From contig JAFZKV010000047.1 in assembly GCA_017551765.1 (NCBI GenBank), positions 1 to 38,071 of the forward strand: a stretch of 38,071 bases of DNA. Reading direction: 5' to 3'. Shown one piece after another: positions 16,722 through 26,597 of the stretch. The DNA is from Bacteroidales bacterium. Its GTDB lineage: Bacteria; Bacteroidota; Bacteroidia; Bacteroidales; P3. The position numbers were made by a program, and so were the translations under genes. The notes beneath the pieces were generated by a model. That model was given only the letters and a program-made list of their open reading frames with translations, made no database searches and had not been told where the DNA came from. Within the stretch, counting starts at the first letter, position 1. Every line of letters begins with the position of its first letter.

Positions 16722-16843
16722 CTACCAAGGACTTCCCATCGACTACCCAAGGACTTCCCATCGACTACCACGGTGGTGGTTGGATAGTGGTAAATAAGTG
16801 TTAAAGTTTAGTTAAAAAAAGTGTTAAACGTGTTTTAACACTT
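16722..16843. repeat. 11-bp (22-bp) tandem repeat block C with hairpins
   Basis: Positions 16722-16764 hold four units of about 11 bp alternating CTACCCAAGGA and CTTCCCATCGA, so a 22-bp pair is repeated almost exactly. An inverted GGTGGTGG run follows at 16771-16790. A second run at 16800-16828 repeats GTTAAA every 11-12 bp and ends in a perfect 10-bp hairpin, AAGTGTTAAA at 16819-16828 with 16834-16843. Confidence 0.78.
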
Positions 16844-16922
16844 ATTTTATTATATATATATCCGTCGCACTTCACGGTACGGCGGATAATCATTTATTAT
16901 TAACCAATAAAAATTAAAAACC

Positions 16923-17552
16923 ATGGGAAAACAAAACAACGGAATCAACGGAGGCTATCAAGGGACGGTGGGCACCGCCATCGGCTACAATTGGCGCGGG
17001 CGCTGGTGCACGCGGTCCAAACCCTCTGCAACGAAAGACCCTTGCACCACGCGGCAGGTGGCGGCACGGGGCTGGTTCACCGCCTCAGTGCAGTTGGCAT
17101 CACACATGCGGCTCGCGCTACGGCAAGGGCTGCACGACAGTTCGCTGGCACAGCACATGACGGAGGGCAACTACTTCATCCGGCTGAACAGGCCTCACCT
17201 CGGATGGCAGGACGGGGCCCTGGTGGTGGACTACGGCAGCCTGGTGGTGGCCGAAGGACCGGTGACGCCGGTACACTTCGGCGTCGTGACCTCGCCGGAG
17301 GCTCATGTGCTGACGGCCACCTTCAGCACCGACCCCGCCGACGGGTGCTCGGCGTACCACGACACGGTGCACCTCTTCGCCTACTGCCCCGAGGCCATGC
17401 AGGGGGTGATGGCAACGCCGGTCTATCGCTCTGCGGAGCGCGTAACGGTGACGACGCCGCGACCTTGGGGCGACAGCGAGGTGTGGCTCTATGGCTGGGT
17501 GCAGAACATCGACGGCCACTGCTCCGGCAGCGTATGCCTGGCTGAGCCATAA
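16923..17552 (+). CDS. DUF6266-family protein
   Basis: The 209-residue protein opens with MGKQNNGINGGYQGTVGTAI followed by GYNWRGRWCTRSKP. This glycine-rich start is characteristic of the Bacteroidota DUF6266 family. The remainder is a two-domain beta-rich sequence with several cysteines and tryptophans. There is no signal peptide. The family has no agreed function; I have no basis for one here. It is a single gene with its own 220-bp upstream region full of short-period repeats and A/T tracts, and is closed by the strong hairpin at 17559-17586. Its GC-rich body contrasts with its AT-rich leader. Confidence 0.75.
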   Translation: MGKQNNGINGGYQGTVGTAIGYNWRGRWCTRSKPSATKDPCTTRQVAARGWFTASVQLASHMRLALRQGLHDSSLAQHMTEGNYFIRLNRPHLGWQDGALVVDYGSLVVAEGPVTPVHFGVVTSPEAHVLTATFSTDPADGCSAYHDTVHLFAYCPEAMQGVMATPVYRSAERVTVTTPRPWGDSEVWLYGWVQNIDGHCSGSVCLAEP

Positions 17553-17558
17553 AAAAGA

Positions 17559-17586
17559 GAAGCCGCGGGCTTGAGCCCGCGGCTTC
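17559..17586. terminator. Convergent bidirectional terminator
   Basis: A perfect 12-bp stem, GAAGCCGCGGGC with its complement, closes a TTGA loop. Read on the minus strand it is followed by six T, so it mainly ends gcvP; it also lies directly behind the DUF6266 stop. Confidence 0.9.
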
Positions 17587-17611
17587 TTCCTGACATTTTG
17601 TGTCCTGGGGG

Positions 17612-20461
17612 TTACTCAGCCCAGACGGCCTGCAGATTGCGGTCGCCGTAGGCGTCGTCAATCTTGCTGATGGTAGGCCAATACTTCTCCACATGGGGCT
17701 GCGGGAAGGCGGCTTTCTGGCGGCTGTAGGGCAGCGTCCACTCGTCGGCGCAGACCACCTGCATGGTGTGGGGCGCGTTGGCGATGGGGTTGTTCTTCTC
17801 GTCGCTCTTGCCGGTCATGATGTCGTCAATCTCCTGACGGATGGCAATCATGGCGTCGCAGAAGCGGTCGAGTTCGCTCAGCGGCTCGCTCTCGGTGGGC
17901 TCCACCATGAGGGTGTTGTGCACCGGGAAGGCCACCGTGGGGGCGTGGAAGCCATAGTCCATGAGGCGCTTGGCGATGTCGCCGACGCCGACCTTGAGGC
18001 TGAACTCGTTGAAGTCGACAATCATCTCGTGGCCGCACATGCCGTTGCGGTTGGTGTAGAGTATCTTATAGTACTTCTGCAGGCGCGCGCGCAGGTAGTT
18101 GGCATTGAGGATGGCATGGGTGGTGGCGGAGGTGAGCCCCTCGGCGCCAAGCATCAGCAGGTAGCCGTAGGTGATGGGCAGCAGATAGGCACTGCCGTAG
18201 GGGGCTGCCGCCATAGTGTTGCCCTTCTTGCCACCCACCTCGACCACGGGGTGCGTGGGCAGGAAGTCGAGCAGCTTCTGGCTGACGCAGATGGGACCTA
18301 CGCCGGGGCCGCCGCCGCCGTGAGGCATGGCGAAGGTCTTGTGCAGGTTGAGGTGGCACACGTCGGCACCCATGTGACCGGGGCTGGTGAGGCCCACCTG
18401 GGCGTTCATGTTGGCACCGTCCATGTAGACGAGGGCGCCCATGCTGTGGATGATGTTGATGATGTCGAGGATGCCTTCCTCGAAGGCGCCGTGGGTCGAC
18501 GGATAGGTAATCATCAGGCAGCTGAGCGTATCCTTGTACTGCTCGGCTTTGGCGCGCAGGTCGTCGATGTCGACATCGCCTTTGTCGTTGCACTTCACCA
18601 CGACCACCGTCATGCCGGCCTTGGCGGCGCTGGCGGGGTTGGTGCCGTGGGCCGAAGCGGGGATGAGGCAGACATTGCGCTGCGGCTGGCCATTGGCGAT
18701 GTGATAGTTGCGGATGACGGTGAGACCACTGTACTCGCCGAAGGCACCGCTGTTGGGCTGCAACGAGCAGCCTGCAAAGCCGGTGATGACGGAGAGTTGG
18801 TGTTCGATGTCCTTAATCATCTCAAGGTAACCCTGGGCCTGGTCGGCGGGCACGAAGGGGTGCATGCCGGCGAACTTGCTCCAGCTGAGGGGCATCATCT
18901 CGGCGGCAGCGTTGAGCTTCATGGTGCAGGAGCCCAGCGGAATCATGGCACGGTTGAGACTGAGGTCTTTCTCCTCAAGGCGCTTGATGTAGCGCATCAT
19001 GGAGGTCTCGTCGTGGAAGCTGTTGAAAATCTTCTGGGTGAGGAAGGCGCTGGTGCGCTTCAGCTCGGCGGGGATGGCCTCGTCGGCGAACTTGCAGCAG
19101 CAGCCCTTGCACTCAAGCGGATGGGCGCTCTTGCCGGCGGCCTCGGCGAGGCAGGCGGTGATAGCGTCGAGGTCGGCCTTGCTGGTGGTCTCGTCAATAG
19201 AGATACCGATGCACTCCTCGCAGATGTAGCGGAAGTTTATTTCATGCTTCAGGGCCACTTCGCGCACCTTGGCGGTGGGCACGGGGCACTGCAGGGCGAG
19301 GGTGTCGAAGTAGACCTTGTTCCACTGCTTGTAGCCATACTGTTCAAGCTCCTGAGCCAGACGGTGGGCGCGGGCGCAGATGCGGACGGCAATCTCCTTG
19401 ATGCCTTCGGGGCCGTGCCAGATGGCGTAGAAGCCGCTCATGTTGGCCACGAGGGCTGCGGAGGTGCAGATGTTGGAGGTGGCTTTGTCGCGTTTGATGT
19501 GCTGCTCACGCATGCCGAGGGCCATACGCAGGGCGGGGTTGCCCTTGGCGTCGACGCTCCAGCCGATGATACGGCCTGGGAAGGCGCGCTTGAAGGTCTC
19601 GGTGAATGCGAAGAAGCCGGCGTGAGGACCGCCGAAGCCCATCGGCAGGCCGAAGCGCTGGGCGTTGCCAACGGCGCAGTCGGCACCCATCTCGCCAGGG
19701 GTCTTCATCAAGGCCAGCGCCATCAGGTCGGTGGCCATGCAAACGAAGATACCCTTCTCGTGGCACTTGCTGATGAACTCGGTCCAATCCTGTGCCTCAC
19801 CAAATTGGTTGGGGTACTGCACAAAAGCGGCGAAGTAGCTGCCGTCGAGCTCGGTCTGGTTGGCTTTGCCGGTGACAATCTCAATGCCGCGGGGGGCTGC
19901 GTTGGTCTGCATCACGGCGAGGGTCTGCGGGAGGATGCCCTCGTCAACAAAGACTTTGCAGATACCGTCTTTGACGGCTTGACGCGAACGGCTGTTGAAG
20001 AACATAATCATGGCCTCGCCGGCTGCGGTAGCCTCGTCGAGCAGACAGGCGTTGCTCAGGGGCATGCCGGTCATGCTGGCAATCATGGTCTGGTAGTTCA
20101 TCAGGGCCTCGAGACGTCCCTGCGAGATCTCGGTCTGGTAGGGAGTGTAGCTGGTGTACCAGCCGGGGTTCTCGAAGACGTTGCGCATGATGACGGCGGG
20201 GGTGATGGTGCCGTAGTAGCCCATGCCGATATAGGAACGGTAGAGCTTGTTCTTTTGTGCCAACGAGCGGACATGGTTAAGAAACTCGTATTCGCTCATG
20301 CCCTCGGGCAGGGGCATGGGTTCCTTGAGACGGATGGCGGCAGGGACTGCTTTCTCGATAAGCTCATCCATTGAGGAGACCCCGATGGTTTGGAGCATCT
20401 TCTGCGTTTCGGCCTCATTGGAAACACCGTTGTGGCGGGATGCAAAATTATTGTTTTTCAT
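17612..20461 (-). CDS. gcvP: Glycine dehydrogenase (decarboxylating), P protein of the glycine cleavage system
   Basis: The 949-residue protein has the length of the fused (alpha+beta) P protein. It decarboxylates glycine using pyridoxal phosphate and passes the aminomethyl group to lipoyl-GcvH. The PLP lysine lies in DVCHLNLHKTFAMPHGGGGP, preceded by MITYPSTHGAFE and VYMDGANMNAQVGL; the N-terminal half contains YTPYQTEISQGRLEAL. The start at 20461 (MKNNNFASRHNG) fits the family; a longer frame would run into the upstream LRR gene by 130 bp. No gcvT or gcvH is in the window and no glycine riboswitch is visible upstream. It is the last of four minus-strand genes and is closed by the terminator at 17559. 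Confidence 0.97.
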   Translation of the reverse strand: MKNNNFASRHNGVSNEAETQKMLQTIGVSSMDELIEKAVPAAIRLKEPMPLPEGMSEYEFLNHVRSLAQKNKLYRSYIGMGYYGTITPAVIMRNVFENPGWYTSYTPYQTEISQGRLEALMNYQTMIASMTGMPLSNACLLDEATAAGEAMIMFFNSRSRQAVKDGICKVFVDEGILPQTLAVMQTNAAPRGIEIVTGKANQTELDGSYFAAFVQYPNQFGEAQDWTEFISKCHEKGIFVCMATDLMALALMKTPGEMGADCAVGNAQRFGLPMGFGGPHAGFFAFTETFKRAFPGRIIGWSVDAKGNPALRMALGMREQHIKRDKATSNICTSAALVANMSGFYAIWHGPEGIKEIAVRICARAHRLAQELEQYGYKQWNKVYFDTLALQCPVPTAKVREVALKHEINFRYICEECIGISIDETTSKADLDAITACLAEAAGKSAHPLECKGCCCKFADEAIPAELKRTSAFLTQKIFNSFHDETSMMRYIKRLEEKDLSLNRAMIPLGSCTMKLNAAAEMMPLSWSKFAGMHPFVPADQAQGYLEMIKDIEHQLSVITGFAGCSLQPNSGAFGEYSGLTVIRNYHIANGQPQRNVCLIPASAHGTNPASAAKAGMTVVVVKCNDKGDVDIDDLRAKAEQYKDTLSCLMITYPSTHGAFEEGILDIINIIHSMGALVYMDGANMNAQVGLTSPGHMGADVCHLNLHKTFAMPHGGGGPGVGPICVSQKLLDFLPTHPVVEVGGKKGNTMAAAPYGSAYLLPITYGYLLMLGAEGLTSATTHAILNANYLRARLQKYYKILYTNRNGMCGHEMIVDFNEFSLKVGVGDIAKRLMDYGFHAPTVAFPVHNTLMVEPTESEPLSELDRFCDAMIAIRQEIDDIMTGKSDEKNNPIANAPHTMQVVCADEWTLPYSRQKAAFPQPHVEKYWPTISKIDDAYGDRNLQAVWAE

Positions 20462-20490
20462 TGTATGTGATGTTTTGTTGTTTTTTTCGG

Positions 20491-21996
20491 TTAACGTTTT
20501 CTGACGTGGAAGAAGCGGAGGATTGTCTCGTCGTAGATGGTGGAGACGCGGACGATATAGGAGCCGGTGGGGAAGCGGCGCATATTGACGCGGCCACGCT
20601 TGGGAAGACCCGTGAAGACGCACTGTCCAACATCGTTGTAGAGGGCAATGCCGACGAGTTCGTTTTTATCGGTGGGCACTTCGATGCGGCGCTTGTCGCG
20701 GTTGTAGACGATGTCCTGCTGGTTGTTGATGGGTTCGGCCACATCGTTGATTTCGTAGTACTCGGTGACGATTTCCTTGCCCTCCATGTAGGTAGTGTCG
20801 TGCACATATTCTATCTGGTGGATGATTTCGGCGGGCTGCATGAGGGCGAGGTAGGTGGCGGTATCGCTGACGACGATGTTGCGCGGGTTTTCCTGGTTGC
20901 CGTCGCTCCAGCCCTTGAAGCCGTAACCGGCGTTGCAGATGACAAGGAGCGACACCTGTGTGCCTACTTCGTAGGTGCCGCCGCCGCGGACGGTGCCGCT
21001 CTGGGGGTCGCTGACTTGGGCCACCACGTCGAGCTTGCAGGGGTAGGTGGTGCGCAGGTTGCGGATACGCTTCCAGGAGGTTGATGCTTTGTAGCGCTCG
21101 ATGCTGATGCAGGGTACATTGTAGACGACGTTAGTCTTGAGGCCGGCAAAGGCTTCCAAGCCCAGGGTGGGCGGCTCAATGGTCTTGACGTTGACCTCTT
21201 TCACCCCGATGCATTGATAGAAGGCACGCTGGTCGACCTGCTGGAGACGCAGCGGCAATTCTATCTGGGTGATGTTGTGGCACTGTGCAAAGGCGTTGGC
21301 GCCGATGTGCACCACGCCGGTGGGCAGTTTGAGCGCGCCACGGATGCCGTCGCAATAGGCGAAAGCATATTCACCCACATACTCCAGCGCTTCGGGAAGC
21401 ATCCACTCCATATTCAGGGCGTCCATGCCCACAAAGGCATAGTCGGGGATACGGGTCACGCTGGGACCGAAGTCGATGCGGGTCAACGCGCGGCAGCCAC
21501 CAAAGGCGATGGTGCTGCGTGTGCCACCCATGCCCTCGCACTTGACGGCGTTGAAATGCACCACAGCGATGCCGGAGCAGCCATAGAAGGCCGAGCGGCC
21601 GATGCGGACTATCTCCTCCCCTATGGTCACTTCATCTTTGATGCCGGTGCACTGATAGAAGGCATAGGCACCTATCTCGGTGACGGTAGAGGGAATGGTG
21701 ATGGAGGTAATCTCGTTGCACCCCGAGAAGGCGCGGTCGCCGATGGCCACGACGGTGTAGGTAACGCCGTCGTGCTCCACCTCGGCGGGAATCACCAGCT
21801 CACCCCACGGTGCACGGTGACCCTGCCAACGGTTGTTGCCTGTGGTGGCCGGATAGGTCACCTCCACCACATTGTCTTCATCATCCTCAAGGATGTTGAA
21901 GTAGAGGGTATAGCCCTCATCGCGCTGCGACTCGAAGTCGAAGGCAAAGAGCGGCAGGGCTATACCCAGCATCAGTATTATCAGCAGTCGTTTCAT
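20491..21996 (-). CDS. BspA-type leucine-rich-repeat surface protein with T9SS type A tail
   Basis: The 501-residue protein begins with a signal peptide (MKRLLIILMLGIALPLFA). Residues about 65-290 hold LRR_5 (BspA/TpLRR) repeats: AFSGCNEITSITIPSTVTEI, AFYQCTGIKDEVTIG, AFAQCHNITQIELP. An InlB/bacterial-repeat segment follows (about 318-375, GYGFKGWSDGNQENPRNIVV). The last 75 residues look like a type A T9SS sorting domain (GIALYNDVGQCVFTG, FPTGSYIVRVS, ending HVRKR). It should be exported, sent through type IX secretion and attached outside, perhaps for adhesion. It lies between pckA (10 bp) and gcvP (29 bp) on one strand, an odd place for a surface protein. Confidence 0.88.
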   Translation of the reverse strand: MKRLLIILMLGIALPLFAFDFESQRDEGYTLYFNILEDDEDNVVEVTYPATTGNNRWQGHRAPWGELVIPAEVEHDGVTYTVVAIGDRAFSGCNEITSITIPSTVTEIGAYAFYQCTGIKDEVTIGEEIVRIGRSAFYGCSGIAVVHFNAVKCEGMGGTRSTIAFGGCRALTRIDFGPSVTRIPDYAFVGMDALNMEWMLPEALEYVGEYAFAYCDGIRGALKLPTGVVHIGANAFAQCHNITQIELPLRLQQVDQRAFYQCIGVKEVNVKTIEPPTLGLEAFAGLKTNVVYNVPCISIERYKASTSWKRIRNLRTTYPCKLDVVAQVSDPQSGTVRGGGTYEVGTQVSLLVICNAGYGFKGWSDGNQENPRNIVVSDTATYLALMQPAEIIHQIEYVHDTTYMEGKEIVTEYYEINDVAEPINNQQDIVYNRDKRRIEVPTDKNELVGIALYNDVGQCVFTGLPKRGRVNMRRFPTGSYIVRVSTIYDETILRFFHVRKR

Positions 21997-22006
21997 GACT
22001 ATGTTG

Positions 22007-23641
22007 TTAATTCATCTTGGGGCCGGCAGCGACAAGTGCTTTACCAGCCTCGTTGTGCGTGAACTTGACGAAGTTCTTCACAAAGCGGTCGGCCAGGTCG
22101 CGGGCCTTCTCGTCCCACACCTTGGCGTCGGTATAGGTGTCGCGCGGGTCAAGGATCTTCGGGTCGACGCCTGGCAGCGAGGTGGGCACCTCAAAGTCGA
22201 AGAACGGTATCTTCTTGGTCTCTGCCTTGAGGATAGAGCCGTCGAGGATGGCGTCGATGATGCCGCGCGTGTCCTTGATGCTGATGCGCTTGCCGGTGCC
22301 GTTCCAGCCGGTATTGACCAGGTAGGCCTTGGCGCCGCTCTTCTCCATGCGCTTCACCAACTCCTCGGCATACTTGGTGGGATGCAACTCAAGGAAAGCC
22401 TGACCGAAGCAGGCGCTGAAGGTAGGCGTAGGCTCGGTGATGCCGCGCTCGGTGCCGGCCAACTTGGCGGTAAAGCCGCTGAGGAAGTAGTACTTGCACT
22501 GCTCGGCGGTGAGGATGCTCACGGGAGGCAGCACGCCGAAAGCGTCGGCCGAAAGGAAGATGACATTCTCGGCAGCAGGACCTGCACTCTTACCATGCAC
22601 CGGTTCCACAATCTTCTCGATATGGTCGATAGGATAGCTCACACGGGTATTCTCCGTGACGCTCTTGTCGGCGAAGTCAATCTTGCCGTTGGCGTCGACG
22701 GTGACGTTCTCCAGCAGGGCGTTGCGGCGGATGGCGTTGTAGATGTCGGGCTCGCTCTCCTTGTCAAGGTTGATTACCTTGGCATAGCAGCCGCCCTCGA
22801 AGTTGAAGACACCCTCGTCGTCCCAGCCGTGCTCATCGTCACCAATCAGCAGGCGCTTGGGGTCGGTGCTGAGGGTGGTCTTGCCGGTGCCGCTCAGGCC
22901 GAAGAAGATGGCCGTGTGCTTACCCTGCATGTCGGTGTTGGCCGAGCAGTGCATAGCGGCGATACCCTGCAGCGGCAGGTAGTAGTTCATCATCGAGAAC
23001 ATACCCTTCTTCATCTCACCACCGTACCAGGTGTTGAGGATGACCTGCTCGCGGCTGCTGACGTTGAAGGCCACACAGGTGTCGCTGTTCAGGCCCAGCT
23101 CCTTGTAGTTGTCCACCTTGGCCTTGCTGGCGGCGTAGACGGTGAAGTTGGGGGTGAAGCTCTTCAGCTCTTCCTCGCTGGGCTTGATGAACATATTGCG
23201 CACGAAGTGAGCCTGCCAGGCCACCTCCATGATGAAGCGCACCGACATGCGGGTGTCCTTGTTGGCACCGCAGAAAGCGTCGACCACAAAGAGTTCCTTG
23301 CCACAGAGCTGCCGCTTGGCCAGGTCGCGCATCTTGCACCACACCTCCTCGCTCATGGGGTGGTTGTCGTTCTTGTAGTCGTCCGAGGTCCACCACACGG
23401 TGTTCTTCGAGTTCTCGTCCATGACGATATATTTGTCCTTGGGCGAGCGGCCGGTATAGATGCCGGTCATCACGTTGATGGCGTCCAACTCGGTGAGCTG
23501 ACCCTTGTCGTAGCCGGTGAGGCTGGGGTCCATCTCCATCTTGAACAGCTCCTCATACGAGGGGTTGTAGTGAATATCCTTCACGCCGGTAATGCCCAGC
23601 GCTTCGAGCTCTTTACGTATTGTCTGATTGTTTGATTGCAT
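22007..23641 (-). CDS. pckA: Phosphoenolpyruvate carboxykinase (ATP)
   Basis: The 544-residue enzyme interconverts oxaloacetate + ATP and PEP + CO2 + ADP; in anaerobic Bacteroidales it commonly runs toward oxaloacetate. The substrate-binding segment [15 protein letters not shown], the kinase-type P loop [11 protein letters not shown] and the metal-binding [19 protein letters not shown] are all intact. The N-terminus from residue about 16 ([17 protein letters not shown]) aligns with the family. The first nine residues (MQSNNQTIR) are encoded by short-period repeats, so this start codon itself lies inside the repeat tract 23625-23735. It follows ppdK by 88 bp on the same strand, making a PEP/pyruvate/oxaloacetate module. 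Confidence 0.96.
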   Translation of the reverse strand: MQSNNQTIRKELEALGITGVKDIHYNPSYEELFKMEMDPSLTGYDKGQLTELDAINVMTGIYTGRSPKDKYIVMDENSKNTVWWTSDDYKNDNHPMSEEVWCKMRDLAKRQLCGKELFVVDAFCGANKDTRMSVRFIMEVAWQAHFVRNMFIKPSEEELKSFTPNFTVYAASKAKVDNYKELGLNSDTCVAFNVSSREQVILNTWYGGEMKKGMFSMMNYYLPLQGIAAMHCSANTDMQGKHTAIFFGLSGTGKTTLSTDPKRLLIGDDEHGWDDEGVFNFEGGCYAKVINLDKESEPDIYNAIRRNALLENVTVDANGKIDFADKSVTENTRVSYPIDHIEKIVEPVHGKSAGPAAENVIFLSADAFGVLPPVSILTAEQCKYYFLSGFTAKLAGTERGITEPTPTFSACFGQAFLELHPTKYAEELVKRMEKSGAKAYLVNTGWNGTGKRISIKDTRGIIDAILDGSILKAETKKIPFFDFEVPTSLPGVDPKILDPRDTYTDAKVWDEKARDLADRFVKNFVKFTHNEAGKALVAAGPKMN

Positions 23642-23735
23642 GATTGTTTGAGTATTTATTGTCTAACAATTGCCTGATTGTTTGAGCAGTTGATGCGTCA
23701 GCCACTCAAACAATCAAGCATTTACACATTCAAGC
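23625..23735. repeat. Short-period (7/8-bp) repeat palindrome spanning ppdK stop to pckA start
   Basis: TGATTGTTTGAG occurs at 23641-23652 and 23675-23686, with TGATTGTTTGA also at 23625-23635. The inverted CTCAAACAATCA at 23705-23716 pairs perfectly with 23675-23686 over 12 bp. The loop, 23687-23704, holds the start of a 19-bp core, GATGCGTCAGCCACTCAAA at 23692-23710, that recurs at 37885-37903. The left part is closer to 8-bp units (TGATTGTT). The ends fall inside the pckA start and the ppdK stop. Confidence 0.82.
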
Positions 23736-26450
23736 ATTCTCTCTTGCTTCCTTGATGGCGGCCTGGGCGGCGGCAAGGCGGGCCACAGGCACGCGGAACG
23801 GCGAGCAGCTCACATAGTTCATGCCGGCCTCGTAGAAGAACTCGGCAGCCGTCGGGTCACCACCGTGCTCACCGCACACGCCACACTTCAGGTTGGCGCG
23901 GGTGCCACGTCCACGCTCGATACCCATCTTCACCAGCTGACCCACACCTTCCTGATCGAAGCTATTGAACGGGTCGGCGGGGATAATCTTCTCGTCGACG
24001 TAGGTCTTCACAATGGCGTTCACGTCGTCGCGGCTGAAACCGAAGGTCATCTGGGTGAGGTCGTTGGTGCCGAAGCTGAAGAACTCGGCCACCTCGGCAA
24101 TCTGGTTGGCCACCAGGGCGGCACGCGGTATCTCAATCATTGTGCCGAACTTGTACTCGAACTTCACGCCGTACTTCTTCTCCACCTCTTCCTTCACCTC
24201 GTTGGCGATGGCCTTCTGGTGACGGAGCTCGGCGGCGTTGATGGTCAACGGCACCATGATTTCGAGCATCGGGTTGAAACCTTCCTTCATCAGCTCCACG
24301 GTGGCACTGAAGAGGGCTCGGAACTGCACGCGGGTAATCTCGCTGTAGATGATGCCCAGACGCACACCGCGCAAGCCCATCATGGGGTTGACCTCGTGGA
24401 GGCTCTCCACACGCTTCTTCACCTCTTCATAGCTGATGCCGATACGCTCGGCAGCCTCGCGCATCTTCTCTTCGCCTTGCGGGGCAAACTCGTGCAGCGG
24501 GGGATCCATCAGGCGGAAGGTCAGCGGCTTGCCGTCCATCACCTTCAGCGTACCCTTGGCGCTCTCACGGATATAGGGCTCCAGCTCGTCGAGGGCGGCA
24601 ATGCGCTCCTCCTTGGTGTTGGCCAGAATCATATTGCGCAGTTTCTCCAGCGGTTTCTCGCTGTTCTCACCATAGAACATGTGCTCGATGCGGAACAGGC
24701 CGATACCTTCGGCACCGAAGTCGATGGCCTTCTGGGCGTCGGCGGGGTTGTCGGCGTTGGTGCGCACACCCATCTTGCGGTGCTTGTCGACCAGCTTCAT
24801 GAGTTCCTGGAACAGGGGGTTCTCGGTGGCGTTGATCATCTTCACCTCTTCGTCATACACCCAGCCCTTCGAGCCGTTCAGCGACAGCAGGTCGCCTTCC
24901 TTGAAGGTCTTGCCGTTCATGGTCACCGTGCCGGCGGCCATATCGATCTTCACGGCGTCGCAACCCACGATGCAGCACTTGCCCCAGCCACGGGCCACAA
25001 GGGCGGCGTGCGAGGTCATACCGCCACGGGCGGTGAGGATACCGTCGGCGGCACGCATGCCCTCGACGTCCTCGGGGTTGGTCTCCTCGCGGACGAGGAT
25101 ATTCTTAATCTTGGCAGCCTGATACTCCTTGGCCTTCTCGCTGGTGAGGGCAATGACGCCCACGGCACCGCCGGGGCCGGCGGGCAGACCCTTGGCCAGC
25201 ACGGTGTGCTTCTTTTCGTCGGCAGCGTCGAGGATGGGGTGCAGCAGCTCGTCAAGCTGGGCGGGGCTTATGCGCATCACCACCTCGCTGTCGTCAATCA
25301 ACCCCTCCTTCATCATGTCCATAGCCATCGTCAGGGCCGCCACACCGGTGCGCTTGCCCACGCGGCACTGCAGCATATACAGCTTGCCGTCCTGGATGGT
25401 GAACTCGATGTCGAGCATGTCGTGGTAGTTCTTCTCGAGGATGCTACGGATGTCGCACAGCTCCTTATAGGTGTCGGGCATCAGCTCCTGCATCGAGTGC
25501 ATGTGCTTGTTCTGCTCGTTCTTGGTGTCGTCGTTCAGGGGGTTGGGGGTGCGGATACCGGCCACCACATCCTCGCCCTGGGCGTTGATGAGCCACTCGC
25601 CGTAGAATTGGTTGTCGCCGGTGGCGGGGTTGCGGGTGAAGGCCACGCCGGTGGCGCTGGTGTCACCCATGTTGCCGAACACCATCGCCTGCACGTTGAC
25701 GGCGGTGCCCCAATCGTCGGGGATGCCCTCAATCTTGCGGTAGCTCACGGCCTTCTTGCCGTTCCAGCTCTTGAACACGGCCTTGATGCCGCCTTCCATC
25801 TGCGCCTTGGCGTCGTCGGGGAACTCCACGCCCAGCACCTCTTTCACCTTCACCTTGAAGGCCTCGCTCAGCTTGATGAGGTCCTCGGCGGTCAGCTCGG
25901 TGTCGCTCTTGTAGCCCTTCAGGGCCTTGTAGTCGTCCAGCATGTCGTCCAGCTGCTTGCGGATGCCCTTGCCGTCGGCGGGCTCGATGCCCTCGCTCTT
26001 CTCCATCACCACATCGGCATACATCATAATCAGGCGGCGGTAGCTGTCATACACAAAACGGGGATTGTTGGTCTTCTTCAGCATACCCGGGATGGTCTTG
26101 CTGCTGAGACCGATATTGAGGACCGTGTCCATCATGCCGGGCATCGACGAGCGGGCACCCGAGCGGCAGCTCACCAGCAGGGGGTTCTCGGCGTCGTCGT
26201 ACTTCATGCCCATAATCTTCTCGATATTCTCCACACCCTTCCACACTTCTTCCATCAAGCCCTGGGGCAGTTCGCAGTTGTTGGCGTAGTAGGCCGTGCA
26301 GCACTCGGTAGTGATCGTCAAACCGGCAGGCACCGGCAAGCCCAGCAGGCACATCTCGGCCAGGTTGGCGCCCTTGCCGCCCAGCAGGTTCTTCATGTCA
26401 GCTTTTCCCTCGGCAGTCTTGCCGCCGAACGTGTAAACGTACTTTGTCAT
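23730..26450 (-). CDS. ppdK: Pyruvate, phosphate dikinase
   Basis: The 906-residue enzyme interconverts pyruvate + ATP + phosphate and PEP + AMP + pyrophosphate. The length is normal. The N-terminal ATP-grasp part contains LLGGKGANLAEMCLLGLPVP and EGIPDDWGTAVNVQAMVFGN. The phosphohistidine domain carries the catalytic histidine in LTARGGMTSHAALVARGWGK. The C-terminal PEP-binding barrel contains FRIEHMFYG and GIERGRG, and the catalytic cysteine lies in NLKCGVCGEHGGDPTA. It heads the minus-strand group ppdK-pckA-LRR-gcvP. The stop codon lies within the repeat tract 23625-23735. Confidence 0.97.
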   Translation of the reverse strand: MTKYVYTFGGKTAEGKADMKNLLGGKGANLAEMCLLGLPVPAGLTITTECCTAYYANNCELPQGLMEEVWKGVENIEKIMGMKYDDAENPLLVSCRSGARSSMPGMMDTVLNIGLSSKTIPGMLKKTNNPRFVYDSYRRLIMMYADVVMEKSEGIEPADGKGIRKQLDDMLDDYKALKGYKSDTELTAEDLIKLSEAFKVKVKEVLGVEFPDDAKAQMEGGIKAVFKSWNGKKAVSYRKIEGIPDDWGTAVNVQAMVFGNMGDTSATGVAFTRNPATGDNQFYGEWLINAQGEDVVAGIRTPNPLNDDTKNEQNKHMHSMQELMPDTYKELCDIRSILEKNYHDMLDIEFTIQDGKLYMLQCRVGKRTGVAALTMAMDMMKEGLIDDSEVVMRISPAQLDELLHPILDAADEKKHTVLAKGLPAGPGGAVGVIALTSEKAKEYQAAKIKNILVREETNPEDVEGMRAADGILTARGGMTSHAALVARGWGKCCIVGCDAVKIDMAAGTVTMNGKTFKEGDLLSLNGSKGWVYDEEVKMINATENPLFQELMKLVDKHRKMGVRTNADNPADAQKAIDFGAEGIGLFRIEHMFYGENSEKPLEKLRNMILANTKEERIAALDELEPYIRESAKGTLKVMDGKPLTFRLMDPPLHEFAPQGEEKMREAAERIGISYEEVKKRVESLHEVNPMMGLRGVRLGIIYSEITRVQFRALFSATVELMKEGFNPMLEIMVPLTINAAELRHQKAIANEVKEEVEKKYGVKFEYKFGTMIEIPRAALVANQIAEVAEFFSFGTNDLTQMTFGFSRDDVNAIVKTYVDEKIIPADPFNSFDQEGVGQLVKMGIERGRGTRANLKCGVCGEHGGDPTAAEFFYEAGMNYVSCSPFRVPVARLAAAQAAIKEARENA

Positions 26451-26509
26451 CTTAGTTAAGTTGTTTATTATTAATATATTTATACTTATTTATACCAAAA
26501 ACGAGACTG

Positions 26510-26517
26510 CAAAGATA
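26510..26517 (-). promoter_or_regulatory. Candidate promoter -7 element of ppdK
   Basis: Minus-strand TATCTTTG matches TAnnTTTG, about 60 bp before the ppdK start. The upstream element is not convincing. The leader is very AT-rich. Confidence 0.6.
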
Positions 26518-26597
26518 CAAAAAATTCCGCACATGGAGAAGTATTTATTATAAATAGTTTTCCACCGCCAACCAACAACACCCCGCCGACCAGATAT

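Noticed and set aside
17600-20374. A 924-codon open frame on the plus strand opposite gcvP
   Set aside because: It is a shadow produced by the high GC content and codon use of gcvP; it has no start context or family resemblance, and the minus-strand protein is unmistakable.
20462-20490. Possible glycine riboswitch before gcvP
   Set aside because: The gap to the upstream gene is only 29 bp, too short for a glycine riboswitch.
23865-26459. An 864-codon open frame on the plus strand opposite ppdK
   Set aside because: Same reason: a histidine/leucine/valine-rich antisense frame of a highly conserved gene.
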